64,000 nt of DNA. Source: Acidobacteriaceae bacterium UBA1307. GTDB lineage: Bacteria > Acidobacteriota > Terriglobia > Terriglobales > Acidobacteriaceae. A program made the translations under genes and the position numbers. Positions within the stretch are counted from its first letter, which is position 1. Each line of letters begins with the position of its first letter. The DNA is taken from the NCBI GenBank assembly GCA_002307235.1, contig DBTV01000033.1, forward strand, positions 50,096 through 114,095, read 5' to 3'. Under the pieces are notes generated by a model that did no database searches, was not told the origin of the DNA, and saw nothing but the letters and a program-made list of their open reading frames with translations. This document shows, piece after piece, positions 16,770-25,849 of this stretch.

Positions 16770-18032
16770 ATGAGCGAAGAATTGAAAGACAACGGCAAGC
16801 CAGTCAACCGCAGAAGCTTTCTTGGCGCGGGTGCGGCGGCCATTGCCGGAGCTGCCATCTTCAATGTTGCCGCCAAGGCGCAGAGCCGCGATAACATTCA
16901 CGCCGCCGAGCACGACCATGCCACCTCGCGCCTGAGCCCGATCAACAAGGCCATCGCGGACGCGAACCCCGACTCCGAGCTGCCGCCCGACACCGATCAC
17001 GGCGACGTGCCCAGCTTCTGGTACTCCTTTGATCTGGCCCACCGCCGCATTCAGGAAGGTGGCTGGACCTGCCAGGTGACGCAGCGCGATCTGCCCGTCT
17101 CGAATGAGCTGGCCGGCGTAAAGATGCGTCTGACCGCGGGCAGCTATCGCGAACTGCACTGGCACACGGCCGATGAGTGGGGCTATGTGACCGGCGGATC
17201 GGTGCGCACCACCGTGCTTGCTCCCGATAGCACCGTCTTCATCGACGATGTGCCCGAGGGCGACATCTGGTACTTCCCCGCCGGCTACCCGCACTCGATT
17301 CAGGGTCTGGCCAACGATGGCGGCGAGTTCCTGCTGGTCTTCGATAACCCGATGTTCAGCGAGTACGAGACCTTCCTCGTCTCCGACTGGATTGCGCACA
17401 CGCCCGAAACGACGGTCGCGCGCGATCTGCACGTGGGCCTCGATGCCGTTGCCAAAATGCCCAAGGGCGAGCTCTACATCTTCCCCGGCACGGTTCCCGG
17501 ATCTCTTGAGCAGGACCGCGCCGAGGTGGGCGGACAGGCTGTCGTCACCAAGATTCCCTACACCTATCACCTCAAAGACATCGAGCCGACCTATAAAACA
17601 CCGGGCGGCACAGTGCACGTTGTCGACTCGTCCAACTTTCTGGCATCGACAAACATTGCCGCCGCCGTGGTCAAGATCAAGCCGGGTGGCATGCGTGAGA
17701 TGCACTGGCATCCGAATGGCTCCGAGTGGCAATACTACGTCAAGGGCAGCGCATCGATGACGGTCTTCGAGGCTGCGGGCAAGGCGCGCACCATCAGCTT
17801 CAAGCAGAATGATGTCGGCTTTGTGCCCTCGATCGCCGGTCACGTGATTCGCAATACCGGCGACTCGGATCTGGTCTTCCTCGAGTTATTCCGCGCCAAT
17901 CGCTTCATCGATCTTTCGTTGAACAACTGGATGCGCCGCCTGCCCTCGCTGATGGTCAAAGAGCACCTGAACGTCAGCGATGCCGACCTGAAGAAATTTC
18001 CCGTCGACAAGCAGATCATCCTCGGCAAGTAA
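16770..18032 (+). CDS. oxdC: Bicupin oxalate decarboxylase, Tat-exported
   Basis: A 420-residue two-cupin enzyme expected to convert oxalate to formate and CO2 using Mn. Both metal sites are complete: His130, His132, Glu136, His175 in domain 1 and His312, His314, Glu319, His358 in domain 2, with the same residue spacing as Bacillus subtilis OxdC. The substrate arginines (127, 309) and the domain 2 glutamate (372) are also present. The active-site lid reads SEYE (197-200) where OxdC has SENS; the catalytic glutamate position is retained. A twin-arginine signal (NRRSFLGAGAAAIAGAA) predicts folded export. Start ATG 16770 follows GGAGAAG. It leads an operon with two haem proteins and RidA. Confidence 0.92.
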   Translation: MSEELKDNGKPVNRRSFLGAGAAAIAGAAIFNVAAKAQSRDNIHAAEHDHATSRLSPINKAIADANPDSELPPDTDHGDVPSFWYSFDLAHRRIQEGGWTCQVTQRDLPVSNELAGVKMRLTAGSYRELHWHTADEWGYVTGGSVRTTVLAPDSTVFIDDVPEGDIWYFPAGYPHSIQGLANDGGEFLLVFDNPMFSEYETFLVSDWIAHTPETTVARDLHVGLDAVAKMPKGELYIFPGTVPGSLEQDRAEVGGQAVVTKIPYTYHLKDIEPTYKTPGGTVHVVDSSNFLASTNIAAAVVKIKPGGMREMHWHPNGSEWQYYVKGSASMTVFEAAGKARTISFKQNDVGFVPSIAGHVIRNTGDSDLVFLELFRANRFIDLSLNNWMRRLPSLMVKEHLNVSDADLKKFPVDKQIILGK

Positions 18033-18044
18033 CTTGTTACTGCT

Positions 18045-18080
18045 CGCGCGAAGATGGGCTTCTGCTCCCATCCTCGCGCG
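18045..18080 (+). other. Intercistronic hairpin between oxdC and the HzsA-related gene
   Basis: A strong inverted repeat (18045-18058 and 18067-18080; 13 pairs with one mismatch) with an 8-nt loop and no T-run. It may stabilise or process the upstream mRNA rather than terminate it, allowing oxdC to be made in excess over the following genes. Confidence 0.5.
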
Positions 18081-18104
18081 GGTTGCTCTGCGTAGACCTC
18101 TCCT

Positions 18105-19478
18105 ATGAAAAAGAATTCGGTCTCCACTTCGTTTTCCGCGGTGCTCATCCTTGCCGGGCTGGTCGTGGTTCTGTGCGGCTTTGACGTGCATGAAAGCAAG
18201 CCATGGCCCATGCGCGTGCTGGCAACCGCCGCGCCCGTCTATGACGCCGACGCGCCCTTTGATGGCAAGCAGCGGTTTCCGCAGGGCGCGCATCTGCTTT
18301 TGCTTGAAGGAACCGAACATAGAATTTTGCTGCCTTCTTTTTTCGCCTCGGCCGATGCCAACCTCTCCTATCAGGCCGACAAGATTCTCTTCGCGGGCAA
18401 GCGCTCTGCAACCGACGCCTGGCAGATCTACGAGTCTTCGCTCGATGGGAAACAGTGGCGTGCGCTGACCCACGCCGCCGAAGACTGCATCCGTCCCTAC
18501 TCTCTGCCCGACCGGCGCTTTGTTGCTGCCTGCCGCGTGCAGGGCGCATTCCAGATTCGCGTGGCCTCGCTCGACGCCCCCGACAAGGCCACTGTGATTA
18601 CGCACGTGCCGGGGCCGATGATTCCCGATGGCATTCTGCGCGATGGCCGCATTCTTTTTGAGGCCGCATCGCCTCTCGGCACGCGCGGCAAAATCGAGCT
18701 CTACACGGTCTATCCCGATGGCAGTGGCGTGGAGGCCTATCGCAACGACGCAGGCGAAAATCATCGCGCCGCAGTCGAGTTGCCCTCGGGCGATCTGCTG
18801 ATGGCCGGTGACTCCGGTGCCAGACTGTTCACCGACACCGCGGCGGACGCAGTTCCCCTTGACAGGCCGGCCGAGGCCTTGCGCGGCGATGATCGCGGCG
18901 GATTCGCCGTCGTCGATGCGCAGAGCTGGATTACGAGCTGGCGCCCGCGCGCGCAGGCCCGCGCCAAATACAGCCTTGCGTGGATTGAAAAAGGCATGAG
19001 CCAGCAAGCCCCCTGCGAGGCGCACGCACACTGCATTGAGCCTGTCGTGGTGCGGCCCCGGCCCTACGAAAAGGAATTTCCGTCGGCGCTGCATCCCTGG
19101 AGCTATGCGCATCTGCTCACGCTCAACAGCACCATCGCGCAAGAGGGCGATCTGCCCGCCGGCCTCATTGCCAAAGTCCGCGTTCGCGCCCTCGATGAGC
19201 ATGGCCGCGCCACCGTGCTCGGCACAGCGCCGGTTGAAAACGATGGATCGTTTTATCTGCGCGTGCCCGGCAACACCGCGCTGCAAATGGCGCTGATGGA
19301 TCGCACCGGCAAAATTCTTCGCCAGGAAAAAGGCTGGATGTGGACCGCTTCGGGAGAGCAGCGCATCTGCGTGGGCTGCCATGCAGGACCGCAGCGCGCC
19401 CCCGACAACGCCGTGCCCGCCGTGCTCAGGCGCAGCACCGAGCCCACTGATCTGAGTCTCTCCCCGGCCGGCAAATGA
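18105..19478 (+). CDS. HzsA-related exported protein with C-terminal c-type haem motif
   Basis: A 457-residue protein with an N-terminal signal or membrane segment (VLILAGLVVVLCGF), a propeller-like middle (TolB/PD40-like blades) and one haem-binding motif CVGCH at 422-426, followed by APDNAVPAVLRR. This layout matches the family named for the alpha subunit of hydrazine synthase, which is widespread outside anammox bacteria; nothing here suggests hydrazine chemistry. It is probably a periplasmic redox protein. The next gene's first possible ATG overlaps its stop (ATGA). It lies 72 nt after oxdC and shares its direction, so it is probably in the same operon. There is no clear ribosome binding site. 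Confidence 0.75.
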   Translation: MKKNSVSTSFSAVLILAGLVVVLCGFDVHESKPWPMRVLATAAPVYDADAPFDGKQRFPQGAHLLLLEGTEHRILLPSFFASADANLSYQADKILFAGKRSATDAWQIYESSLDGKQWRALTHAAEDCIRPYSLPDRRFVAACRVQGAFQIRVASLDAPDKATVITHVPGPMIPDGILRDGRILFEAASPLGTRGKIELYTVYPDGSGVEAYRNDAGENHRAAVELPSGDLLMAGDSGARLFTDTAADAVPLDRPAEALRGDDRGGFAVVDAQSWITSWRPRAQARAKYSLAWIEKGMSQQAPCEAHAHCIEPVVVRPRPYEKEFPSALHPWSYAHLLTLNSTIAQEGDLPAGLIAKVRVRALDEHGRATVLGTAPVENDGSFYLRVPGNTALQMALMDRTGKILRQEKGWMWTASGEQRICVGCHAGPQRAPDNAVPAVLRRSTEPTDLSLSPAGK

Positions 19479-19507
19479 ACCGGGTGCCCGCAAGAAAGGA
19501 TGCGTCG

Positions 19508-21445
19508 ATGAAGCAGATTTTGTATCTCTGGGCAGCGCTGACGGCGCTCGCCTGCATGGCGATCTTTCTTCCCGGATCGATCGTCAAGGCCAGCTATACG
19601 CAGCAAGATCCGCGCTATCTTTCGCCCTCCGAGCTTGCCTTTTCGCCCGACGGAAAAACTCTCTACGCCCTCTGCGAAGAGGCCAATCTGGTCATGGCCA
19701 TGGATCTGACGGGAGCGCAACCGCGCCGTACCGTGGCCGTCGGAGGCCTGCCGCGCGGCATCGCCGTCGCGCCCGATGGCCGCCGTCTCTACGTGACCAA
19801 CTCCTGGGACGATACGGTTTCGACCATCGATGCGGCCGAGATGAAGCAGGTCGCCACCATGCACACCGGCATGGAGCCCTACGGCATCGTGATCGATCAC
19901 GCGGGAAAAACTCTCTACGTCGCCAACCGCATCAGCGATGATGTTTCGGTGCTCGATGCCGCATCGGGCCGGCAGGTCGCGCGGATTCCCGCAGGCCACG
20001 GAGCCAGCTACCTTGCGCTCTCGCCCGACGGCCAGCAGGTCTATTGCACGCATGTTTATCCGGAGATCGGCAAGGACCGCACGCCGTCGGAGCTGAGCAT
20101 GCCATGGATCGGCAGCATCCACGTCAAGGTTGCTCCTGAAGAGGATCGCCGCGCTCCGCAATCGCAGATTACCGTCATCGACACCAAGACCAACAGGGCC
20201 GTCACGACCATTGCGCAGAACAATGTCGCGGGCGTTTTTCATCTGGCGCTCTCACAGGATCATCGCCTGGGCGTGGCCGCGGAGATGCGTCCGAAGAATC
20301 TGGTCCCTCTCGCGCACGTTGAGCATGGATGGGCCTTCGGCTATTCGTTGCTGCTCTTCGGCAAGGATGTGGGTCAGCCCGTGCACGTGCCGCTCGATAC
20401 GATGGAGCGATACGATTCCTATCCGTATGCGGTGGCCATCACGCCCGACAAGGCCAGGATTTTTGTCACCGCGACCGGCTCCGATTGGGTGACGGTGCTT
20501 GATGCGGCGAAGCTGCTGCGCTATGTACACACCGCGCGGCGGCCCTTTGACAACAACCTTCTCGCCAGCAGCCACTATGTCATCGCGCGCATCCGCGTCG
20601 GAAAAAATCCGCGCGGCGCCGTGCTTTCGGCCGACGGAAAAAAACTCTATGTCGCCGACCGGCTCGACGATGCCATCTCCGTCATCGACACCGCATCGAA
20701 TCAGGTGGTGCAAACCATCGCGCTCAACGCCGAGGCAAAGCTCACCCCGTTGCGGCGCGGTGAGCAATTGTTCTACAGCTCCGCCATGGCCTATCACGGA
20801 CAGTTTGGATGCGCGAACTGCCACATTGACGGCACGATGGACGGTTTGAACTGGGATCTGGAGCCGGATGGCTTCGGAAAAAACATCGTGCAGAATCGCC
20901 TGCTCGAAGCGCTGCCGGGCACCGGGCCTTTCAAGTGGGTGGGCAGCAATCCGAATATTCCCACCGAGTGCGGCATCCGCACGGCGCTCTACTTCTACCG
21001 CTCCGAAGGTTATGACACGCGCGCGCTGGCCGATCTGGTCGCCTACATCCGGCATCTTCCCTCGCGGCCCAATCGCTTCCGCTCTGCGGACGGCACGCTG
21101 ACCGCCTCCCAGCTTCGCGGCAAGGCTCTCTTTTATCGCACCGAGAACAAGGCCGGGCAGGCGATTCCAGAGGAGAATCAGTGCGCCTTCTGCCACAGCG
21201 GGCCGAAGTATACCAACCATCGCAGCTTCGATGTCGGCTCTGGAAAACCGACCGACACAACGCATCGGTTCGACACGGCGCATCTGACCAACGTGGCCCT
21301 GATGGCGCCGTATATGCACGACGGATCCTCGCGCACGCTCGAAGAAATCTGGACGCTCTACAACATGGACAACCGCCATGGCCAGACCTCCGATTTAACC
21401 AAGGACGAGCTGCACGATCTCGTCGAGTACCTCAAAACGCTGTAA
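19508..21445 (+). CDS. YVTN beta-propeller / di-haem cytochrome c peroxidase-like protein
   Basis: About 645 residues. After a signal segment (LWAALTALACMAIFLPG), residues ~40-400 are YVTN-type propeller blades (GKTLYVANRISDDVSVLDA, KKLYVADRLDDAISVIDT). The C-terminal third carries two haem motifs, CANCH (435-439) and CAFCH (559-563). The segment LTNVALMAPYMHDGSS matches the second-haem ligand region of cytochrome c peroxidase/MauG proteins. It is probably a periplasmic oxidoreductase whose propeller contacts a partner. ATG 19508 has AAGAAAGGA seven nt upstream; ATG 19475, overlapping the previous stop, has none. It sits third in the oxdC operon. Confidence 0.87.
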   Translation: MKQILYLWAALTALACMAIFLPGSIVKASYTQQDPRYLSPSELAFSPDGKTLYALCEEANLVMAMDLTGAQPRRTVAVGGLPRGIAVAPDGRRLYVTNSWDDTVSTIDAAEMKQVATMHTGMEPYGIVIDHAGKTLYVANRISDDVSVLDAASGRQVARIPAGHGASYLALSPDGQQVYCTHVYPEIGKDRTPSELSMPWIGSIHVKVAPEEDRRAPQSQITVIDTKTNRAVTTIAQNNVAGVFHLALSQDHRLGVAAEMRPKNLVPLAHVEHGWAFGYSLLLFGKDVGQPVHVPLDTMERYDSYPYAVAITPDKARIFVTATGSDWVTVLDAAKLLRYVHTARRPFDNNLLASSHYVIARIRVGKNPRGAVLSADGKKLYVADRLDDAISVIDTASNQVVQTIALNAEAKLTPLRRGEQLFYSSAMAYHGQFGCANCHIDGTMDGLNWDLEPDGFGKNIVQNRLLEALPGTGPFKWVGSNPNIPTECGIRTALYFYRSEGYDTRALADLVAYIRHLPSRPNRFRSADGTLTASQLRGKALFYRTENKAGQAIPEENQCAFCHSGPKYTNHRSFDVGSGKPTDTTHRFDTAHLTNVALMAPYMHDGSSRTLEEIWTLYNMDNRHGQTSDLTKDELHDLVEYLKTL

Positions 21446-21483
21446 GCGCCACGCGAGACTTTGCATCATAAGGAGCAGCAATC

Positions 21484-21975
21484 ATGGATTTGACTCAGGC
21501 AATCACCGCACTGGCCAGCTATGCCGGCCCGATTCAAAAAAAGGCAATGACCAACCTCAAGGTCTTGAACGAAGCCTATGACTACGACAAGCCAAGCGCC
21601 TTTTCGCGCGGCATGCGCATCGACCTTGGCAACACGGCAATTCTGCTCATCTCTGGCACCGCCAGCATTGATGAAAACGGCGTCAGCCTGCACAAGGGCG
21701 ACTTCAAGGCGCAGTGCCGTCGCGCCTTTGAAAACGTGAAGGCTCTGCTTGAGGCCGAGGGCGCAAGCTGGCACGACATCGTGCGGACCAGTTGCTACAT
21801 GCGCGACATCGATCGCGACTATGACGACTTTAATGCCGTGCGCACGGCCTTCTACAAAGAAGAAGGGCTCGACCCCGTGCCCGCATCGACCGGCATTCAG
21901 GCCAAACTCTGCCGTCCCGAGTTGCTCTATGAGATGGAAGCCATCGCCATCTTCTCGACGCAGAAGCAAAAATAA
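21484..21975 (+). CDS. RidA family (YjgF/YER057c/UK114) deaminase-like protein
   Basis: A 163-residue member of the RidA superfamily, whose founding members hydrolyse reactive enamine/imine intermediates. It shows the family core (TAILLISGTASIDENG, RRAFENVKALLEAEGASWHDIVRTSCYMRDI) and ends with ELLYEMEAIAIF. An N-terminal extension of ~40 residues and several changed core positions suggest one of the subgroups outside classical RidA, so the exact activity is uncertain. A good ribosome binding site (AAGGAG) precedes the ATG. It is the last gene of the oxdC operon, followed by a strong terminator. Confidence 0.88.
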   Translation: MDLTQAITALASYAGPIQKKAMTNLKVLNEAYDYDKPSAFSRGMRIDLGNTAILLISGTASIDENGVSLHKGDFKAQCRRAFENVKALLEAEGASWHDIVRTSCYMRDIDRDYDDFNAVRTAFYKEEGLDPVPASTGIQAKLCRPELLYEMEAIAIFSTQKQK

Positions 21976-21986
21976 TTTTTTGCTCG

Positions 21987-22021
21987 CCGGGAGACACCTC
22001 TCCTCCCGGTGGGCTTTTTTT
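21987..22021 (+). terminator. Rho-independent terminator after the oxdC operon
   Basis: CCGGGAG (21987-21993) pairs with CTCCCGG (22003-22009), and a run of seven T follows at 22015-22021. It sits between the convergent RidA and sensor kinase genes. Upstream A/T-rich sequence may allow weak action in the other direction too. Confidence 0.85.
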
Positions 22022-23441
22022 ATACGTTCTTCGCGGTGATCACCTCGGGAAAGGCGACGTAAAAGCAACTGCCCTGCTCCGGTTCGTCGCGCACGCCGAT
22101 GGTGCCGCCATTGATCTCGGTCGCCCACTTGGCAATCGACAGACCCAGGCCCGCGCCGCCGCGTTCGCGCGAACGGCCGTCGTCGATGCGGCGAAAGCGG
22201 TCGAAGATGCGCGTCTTCTCTTCCTCGGGAATCCCCGGCCCCTGATCGTGAACGCAAAGCTCGACAACATCCTCCGGCAGCCGCTGCAGATCTATGCGAA
22301 TGCGCGTGCCCGCCGGAGAATATTTGATGGCGTTTTCAAGAACGTTGATCAGCACCTGACGCAGCAGGCCACGGTCGACGCAAATGCGCAGGCTCGCATC
22401 ACCGGCAATCTCGATGCTCTGCTGTTTTTCTTCGGCGAGAATGCCGACCAGCTCCTGCACCTCCTGCATCATCGCCAGATAAGAGACCACCGATTTCTCT
22501 GGATGAATCATGCCGCTGTCGCTGCGCGCAATCACCAGCAGGCTGTCGACGAGCGAGGTCAGTCGGCTCACCTCTTCCAGCATGCTGGCCACAATGTCGC
22601 GATATTCCTGGCCGGTCTTTTTTGTCTGCAGGCCCACCTCGCCAATGCTGCGCAGTGAGGCCAGTGGTGTGCGCAGCTCGTGCGAGGCGTCGGAGGTGAA
22701 TCGCTTGAGCTGCGTAAAGGCGTCATCGAGTCGCGCCAAAAGCTGATTGAACTCGATCGATAACTGCCCCAGATCATCCTCGGCATCAATGACCGGAAGG
22801 CGCTGATTCAGCTTTTCGGCATTGATCTGGCGCGCGCGTTGCGTCATCAGGCTGAGCGGGCGCAGTGCGCCTGACGTCGCCCGGTACACCGCATAGCCGG
22901 TGACCAGAATGGAAAACGGCGCCAGCAGCAGCAACCAGAAAATAAACCTGGCCACGCTCGCATAGAGCGGCTCCATGTCATAGCCAAGGCGAATCAGCAC
23001 CGGCATTCCATTCATCACATGGACGTGGCTGACCATGATCACAATGCGGCCGTCGCTCAACCGCACCATCGTGTGGCGATAACTGTTGACGCCCTCGCGC
23101 GCCAGCGGAGCACCGCCGAGCGGCGTGCCGTGCAAGCGATGATTCTGATAAAGAATCGCGCCATCGGGACGCATGACCTGCAACAGACGATCGAGACTAA
23201 GGCGCAACTGCGGATGATTGAAATAATCGTCCCGAATGCGCACCTGGCCATCCGCCGTCTGGTACAAAAGCCCCTCGGCGGTCTTCAGCTCCTGAATCTC
23301 GGCGTGATTGAACTGCTGCAAAAGCTGCCGGTAGTGAAGAAAGGTCGCCAGCCCAATGTGAACCAGAAGCACGATGGCAAAGGTGCTTCCATACCAGAGC
23401 GTCAGGCGCCAGCGCAGTTTTTTTATCTGAGGCCAGGCCAT
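22020..23441 (-). CDS. Membrane sensor histidine kinase
   Basis: A 473-residue kinase: transmembrane helix ~14-34, periplasmic sensor ~35-160, second helix ~165-187, HAMP linker, then the dimerisation/phosphoacceptor domain with His254 in SDASHELRTPLA. The ATPase domain has N box INVLENAIKYSP, G1 DQGPGIPEEEK and G2 GGAGLGLSIAKW. It would phosphorylate the OmpR-type regulator encoded just upstream; the two genes are separated by 1 nt. The signal is unknown. The pair lies between the Mn-enzyme operon and the Nramp operon, both of which carry similar phased repeats, so a metal or oxidative cue is a reasonable guess. Confidence 0.93.
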   Translation of the reverse strand: MAWPQIKKLRWRLTLWYGSTFAIVLLVHIGLATFLHYRQLLQQFNHAEIQELKTAEGLLYQTADGQVRIRDDYFNHPQLRLSLDRLLQVMRPDGAILYQNHRLHGTPLGGAPLAREGVNSYRHTMVRLSDGRIVIMVSHVHVMNGMPVLIRLGYDMEPLYASVARFIFWLLLLAPFSILVTGYAVYRATSGALRPLSLMTQRARQINAEKLNQRLPVIDAEDDLGQLSIEFNQLLARLDDAFTQLKRFTSDASHELRTPLASLRSIGEVGLQTKKTGQEYRDIVASMLEEVSRLTSLVDSLLVIARSDSGMIHPEKSVVSYLAMMQEVQELVGILAEEKQQSIEIAGDASLRICVDRGLLRQVLINVLENAIKYSPAGTRIRIDLQRLPEDVVELCVHDQGPGIPEEEKTRIFDRFRRIDDGRSRERGGAGLGLSIAKWATEINGGTIGVRDEPEQGSCFYVAFPEVITAKNV

Positions 23442-23442
23442 G

Positions 23443-24120
23443 CTAATCCTCGCGCAGAACGAACCCTACGCCGCGAACCGTGCGTAGCAGTTTGCTTTCA
23501 AAGGCATCGTCAATTTTTCGCCGCAGCCGCGCAATCTGCACATCGATGACATTATCGAGCGAGGTATAGCGCGAGGTTTCCTGCCACACGTCCCGTGCCA
23601 GCATCTCGCGCGAAACCACGCGCTCGTGATTGACCATCAGATATTCAAGCAGGTCAAACTCGCGCGAGGTCAGATCGAGCGCGATGCCATTGCGCGTGGC
23701 GCTGTGGCTGCTTCGGTCAAGATAGAGATCGGCATACTCAAGAAGGCTTTGCGGCACCACCGACGGCCGGCGCAGCAGCGCGCGAATCCGCGCCAGTAAC
23801 TCAGGAAAGGCGAAGGGCTTCACGAGATAATCGTCAGCCCCGGCATCAAGGCCATGCACGCGATCCTCTACCGTGTGCAGCGCGGTCAGCAACAGCACCG
23901 GCACATGCATCCCGTCGCGCCGCAGCTCATGCAGAATGCTCAGTCCGCTGCGCCGCGGCAGCATGATGTCGAGCAGCACAAGATCAGGAACGCCATGTTC
24001 CAGCGCGCGCAACGCCGCCTCTCCTGAAAAAACGACCTCCACCGAATAGCCTTCTTCTTCGAGCCCTTGCTTGAGCGCGAGAGCAAACTTTTTTTCATCA
24101 TCGACAAGTAGAACGTGCAT
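23443..24120 (-). CDS. OmpR/PhoB-family response regulator
   Basis: A 225-residue regulator: receiver domain ~1-115 with Asp51 (LVLLDIML) and the acidic pocket LLVDDE, then a winged-helix DNA-binding domain (ALDLTSREFDLLEYLMVNHERVVS, IDVQIARLRRKID, RTVRGVGFVL). The frame is open upstream, but GAGGACACC before the ATG at 24120 and the start of the receiver fold fix the start. Divergent from the Nramp gene. Family members bind tandem 11-bp repeats; three perfect TGTCA elements with that spacing lie between these two genes and a related set upstream of oxdC. Confidence 0.94.
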   Translation of the reverse strand: MHVLLVDDEKKFALALKQGLEEEGYSVEVVFSGEAALRALEHGVPDLVLLDIMLPRRSGLSILHELRRDGMHVPVLLLTALHTVEDRVHGLDAGADDYLVKPFAFPELLARIRALLRRPSVVPQSLLEYADLYLDRSSHSATRNGIALDLTSREFDLLEYLMVNHERVVSREMLARDVWQETSRYTSLDNVIDVQIARLRRKIDDAFESKLLRTVRGVGFVLRED

Positions 24121-24441
24121 GGTGTCCTCACGGGGTTTCGGAAAAAGCGGGCGTCGGAAGCAAGGAACCGAAGCAGGTTTCTTCCAGGGTTCAGCGCGCG
24201 TGCTGTAAGTACTATACCGCGATATCGCTGAAAGAGCCTTCGTCGCAGTCGCGTTATGATTCATAGTTTTCTTATAGATACAGACACTTCCCGCCATCGC
24301 GCCTCTTCGTCAGCAACAGATCAGGCTCTTGTCACGCAAATGTCAGAGTTCTGTCAGGCAAAATTCTGGTTTTCTATCCGTAGCCACAATTGCATCGGTT
24401 GATGCTGCGATTTCGAGAGACACGACGTACAGGAGTTTGTC
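24121..24441. other. Divergent promoter region, response regulator / Nramp
   Basis: Holds the phased TGTCA repeats near the Nramp side and AT-rich sequence (24240-24280) that could provide the regulator's promoter. I looked for a manganese-sensing yybP-ykoY-type riboswitch and saw no convincing structure. Confidence 0.4.
24330..24356 (+). promoter_or_regulatory. Triple 11-bp-phased TGTCA repeats, candidate regulator box
   Basis: TGTCA occurs at 24330, 24341 and 24352, each exactly 11 bp apart; GATCA at 24319 may be a weak fourth. The layout (7-bp element plus 4-bp spacer) is that of Pho-box-like sites of OmpR/PhoB regulators. It lies 86-112 bp before the Nramp start and upstream of the divergent regulator gene, so it could serve both. 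Confidence 0.55.
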
Positions 24442-25836
24442 TTGAGTACAACGATCCAGATACAGCTTCCGATGACAGAACCCGCGCTGCCGACGCAACA
24501 GGCTCTGAGTGGAACGATCGATGTGCCAGACAGCAGGCAAGGCTTCTGGGCGCAGTGGCGCGCCTTCGTCGGCCCCGCCATTCTGGTCAGCGTCGGTTAT
24601 ATGGACCCGGGCAACTGGGGCACCGATTTGCAGGGGGGCGCGCAATATCGTTATGCGCTGCTCGGCGTCGTGGCCATGGCCAGCCTGATCGCCATGATCT
24701 TGCAGATTTTTTCCGCGCGCCTTGGCGTCGTCACGCAAAAGAATCTGGCCGAGTGCAGTCGCGACTGGCTTCCGCAATGGACGCGGCTGCCCAACTGGCT
24801 GCTCTGCGAGCTGGCCATCGGAGCCTGCGATTTATCTGAAGTCCTCGGCAGCGCCATCGCGCTCAATCTGCTCTTTCACATTCCCCTTCTGTGGGCGGTG
24901 CTGATGACCGGCGCCGATGTTCTGTTGCTCGTCGGCATGCAGAACATGGGCATGCGCAAGCTCGAAGCCATTGTTGCCCTGCTCGTGCTGACCATCGCGC
25001 TCTGCTATGGGATTGAGATCTTCGTGCTTCCGCAAACGCATCCGGGCCTGCTCGATCTCGGCGGCGGCCTGGTCAACCTTCACTTTCATCAGGCAGGCAT
25101 GCTCTATGTGGCCATCGGCATCATCGGCGCAACGGTGATGCCGCACAATCTCTATCTGCATTCTTCTTTGGTGCAGAGCAGAAAAATTGCGCGCGACGAT
25201 GCGTCGATGCGCACCGCGCTGCGCTTCAATGCCTATGACTCTGTCTTGGCGCTGGGCATTGCTTTTCTCATCAACGCGGCCATTCTGATTCTTGCCGCCA
25301 ACGTATTTTTCGGCAAAAGCTGCGCGTGGCTTCCTGGCGGAGCGATGGTGCGCTTCGGCGCCGACTGCGACTGGATTCGCGTGGCCTTTCTGACGCTGGC
25401 TCCCTTGCTGGGAACGGCCGTGGCCAGCACCCTGTTCGGCGTGGCTCTTTTGGCCAGCGGACAAAGCAGCACCATCACGGGCACCATGGCCGGGCAGATC
25501 GTGATGGAGGGGTTTCTGCACTGGCGCGTCGCTGCCTGGGCGCGGCGGCTGATCACCCGCATGATGGCAATTCTGCCCGCGGTCCTGTTTCTCAGCCTGC
25601 ATGGAGAAGGCAGTTTGACCGACCTGCTCACGCTCAGCCAGGCCGTGCTCGCGTTGCAGTTGCCCTTTGCCATGTTTCCGCTGCTGCACTTTGCCACTTC
25701 AAAAAAATACATGGGAAAGTGGCGCTGCGGCCGCGCCTTCAGCATCGCCGGATGGGCCTGCGCCCTGGTCGTGACGGCCATGGATCTGTATGGAATGCCC
25801 GATCTTCTGCGCACCGTCTGGAACATGGTGAAGTAA
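24442..25836 (+). CDS. mntH: Nramp-family divalent metal (Mn/Fe) transporter
   Basis: A 464-residue inner-membrane transporter with about eleven hydrophobic segments. The metal-site motifs are present: Asp55-Pro-Gly-Asn58 in TM1 (GYMDPGNWGTD) and Met233-Pro-His in TM6 (GATVMPHNLYLHSSLVQ). It imports Mn2+ (possibly Fe2+) with protons. The start is TTG at 24442, six nt after AGGAG; an ATG at codon 11 is the alternative. It is followed closely by a four-haem cytochrome and tatA on the same strand. Upstream phased repeats suggest control by the divergent two-component system. The symbol is given by family; Mn preference is inferred. Confidence 0.92.
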   Translation: MSTTIQIQLPMTEPALPTQQALSGTIDVPDSRQGFWAQWRAFVGPAILVSVGYMDPGNWGTDLQGGAQYRYALLGVVAMASLIAMILQIFSARLGVVTQKNLAECSRDWLPQWTRLPNWLLCELAIGACDLSEVLGSAIALNLLFHIPLLWAVLMTGADVLLLVGMQNMGMRKLEAIVALLVLTIALCYGIEIFVLPQTHPGLLDLGGGLVNLHFHQAGMLYVAIGIIGATVMPHNLYLHSSLVQSRKIARDDASMRTALRFNAYDSVLALGIAFLINAAILILAANVFFGKSCAWLPGGAMVRFGADCDWIRVAFLTLAPLLGTAVASTLFGVALLASGQSSTITGTMAGQIVMEGFLHWRVAAWARRLITRMMAILPAVLFLSLHGEGSLTDLLTLSQAVLALQLPFAMFPLLHFATSKKYMGKWRCGRAFSIAGWACALVVTAMDLYGMPDLLRTVWNMVK

Positions 25837-25849
25837 CCGGAGAGCCACT

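Noticed and set aside
18105..19478. Hydrazine synthase (anammox) function
   Set aside because: Only the family resemblance and a single haem motif are present; no partner subunits, and such relatives are widespread outside anammox bacteria.
16539..19493. Long antisense frames opposite the oxalate decarboxylase and HzsA-related genes
   Set aside because: No domains or start signals, and the sense frames carry complete active-site and haem motifs.
24298..24441. Manganese riboswitch (yybP-ykoY) upstream of Nramp
   Set aside because: No convincing conserved stem or loop sequence; the phased TGTCA repeats explain the region better.
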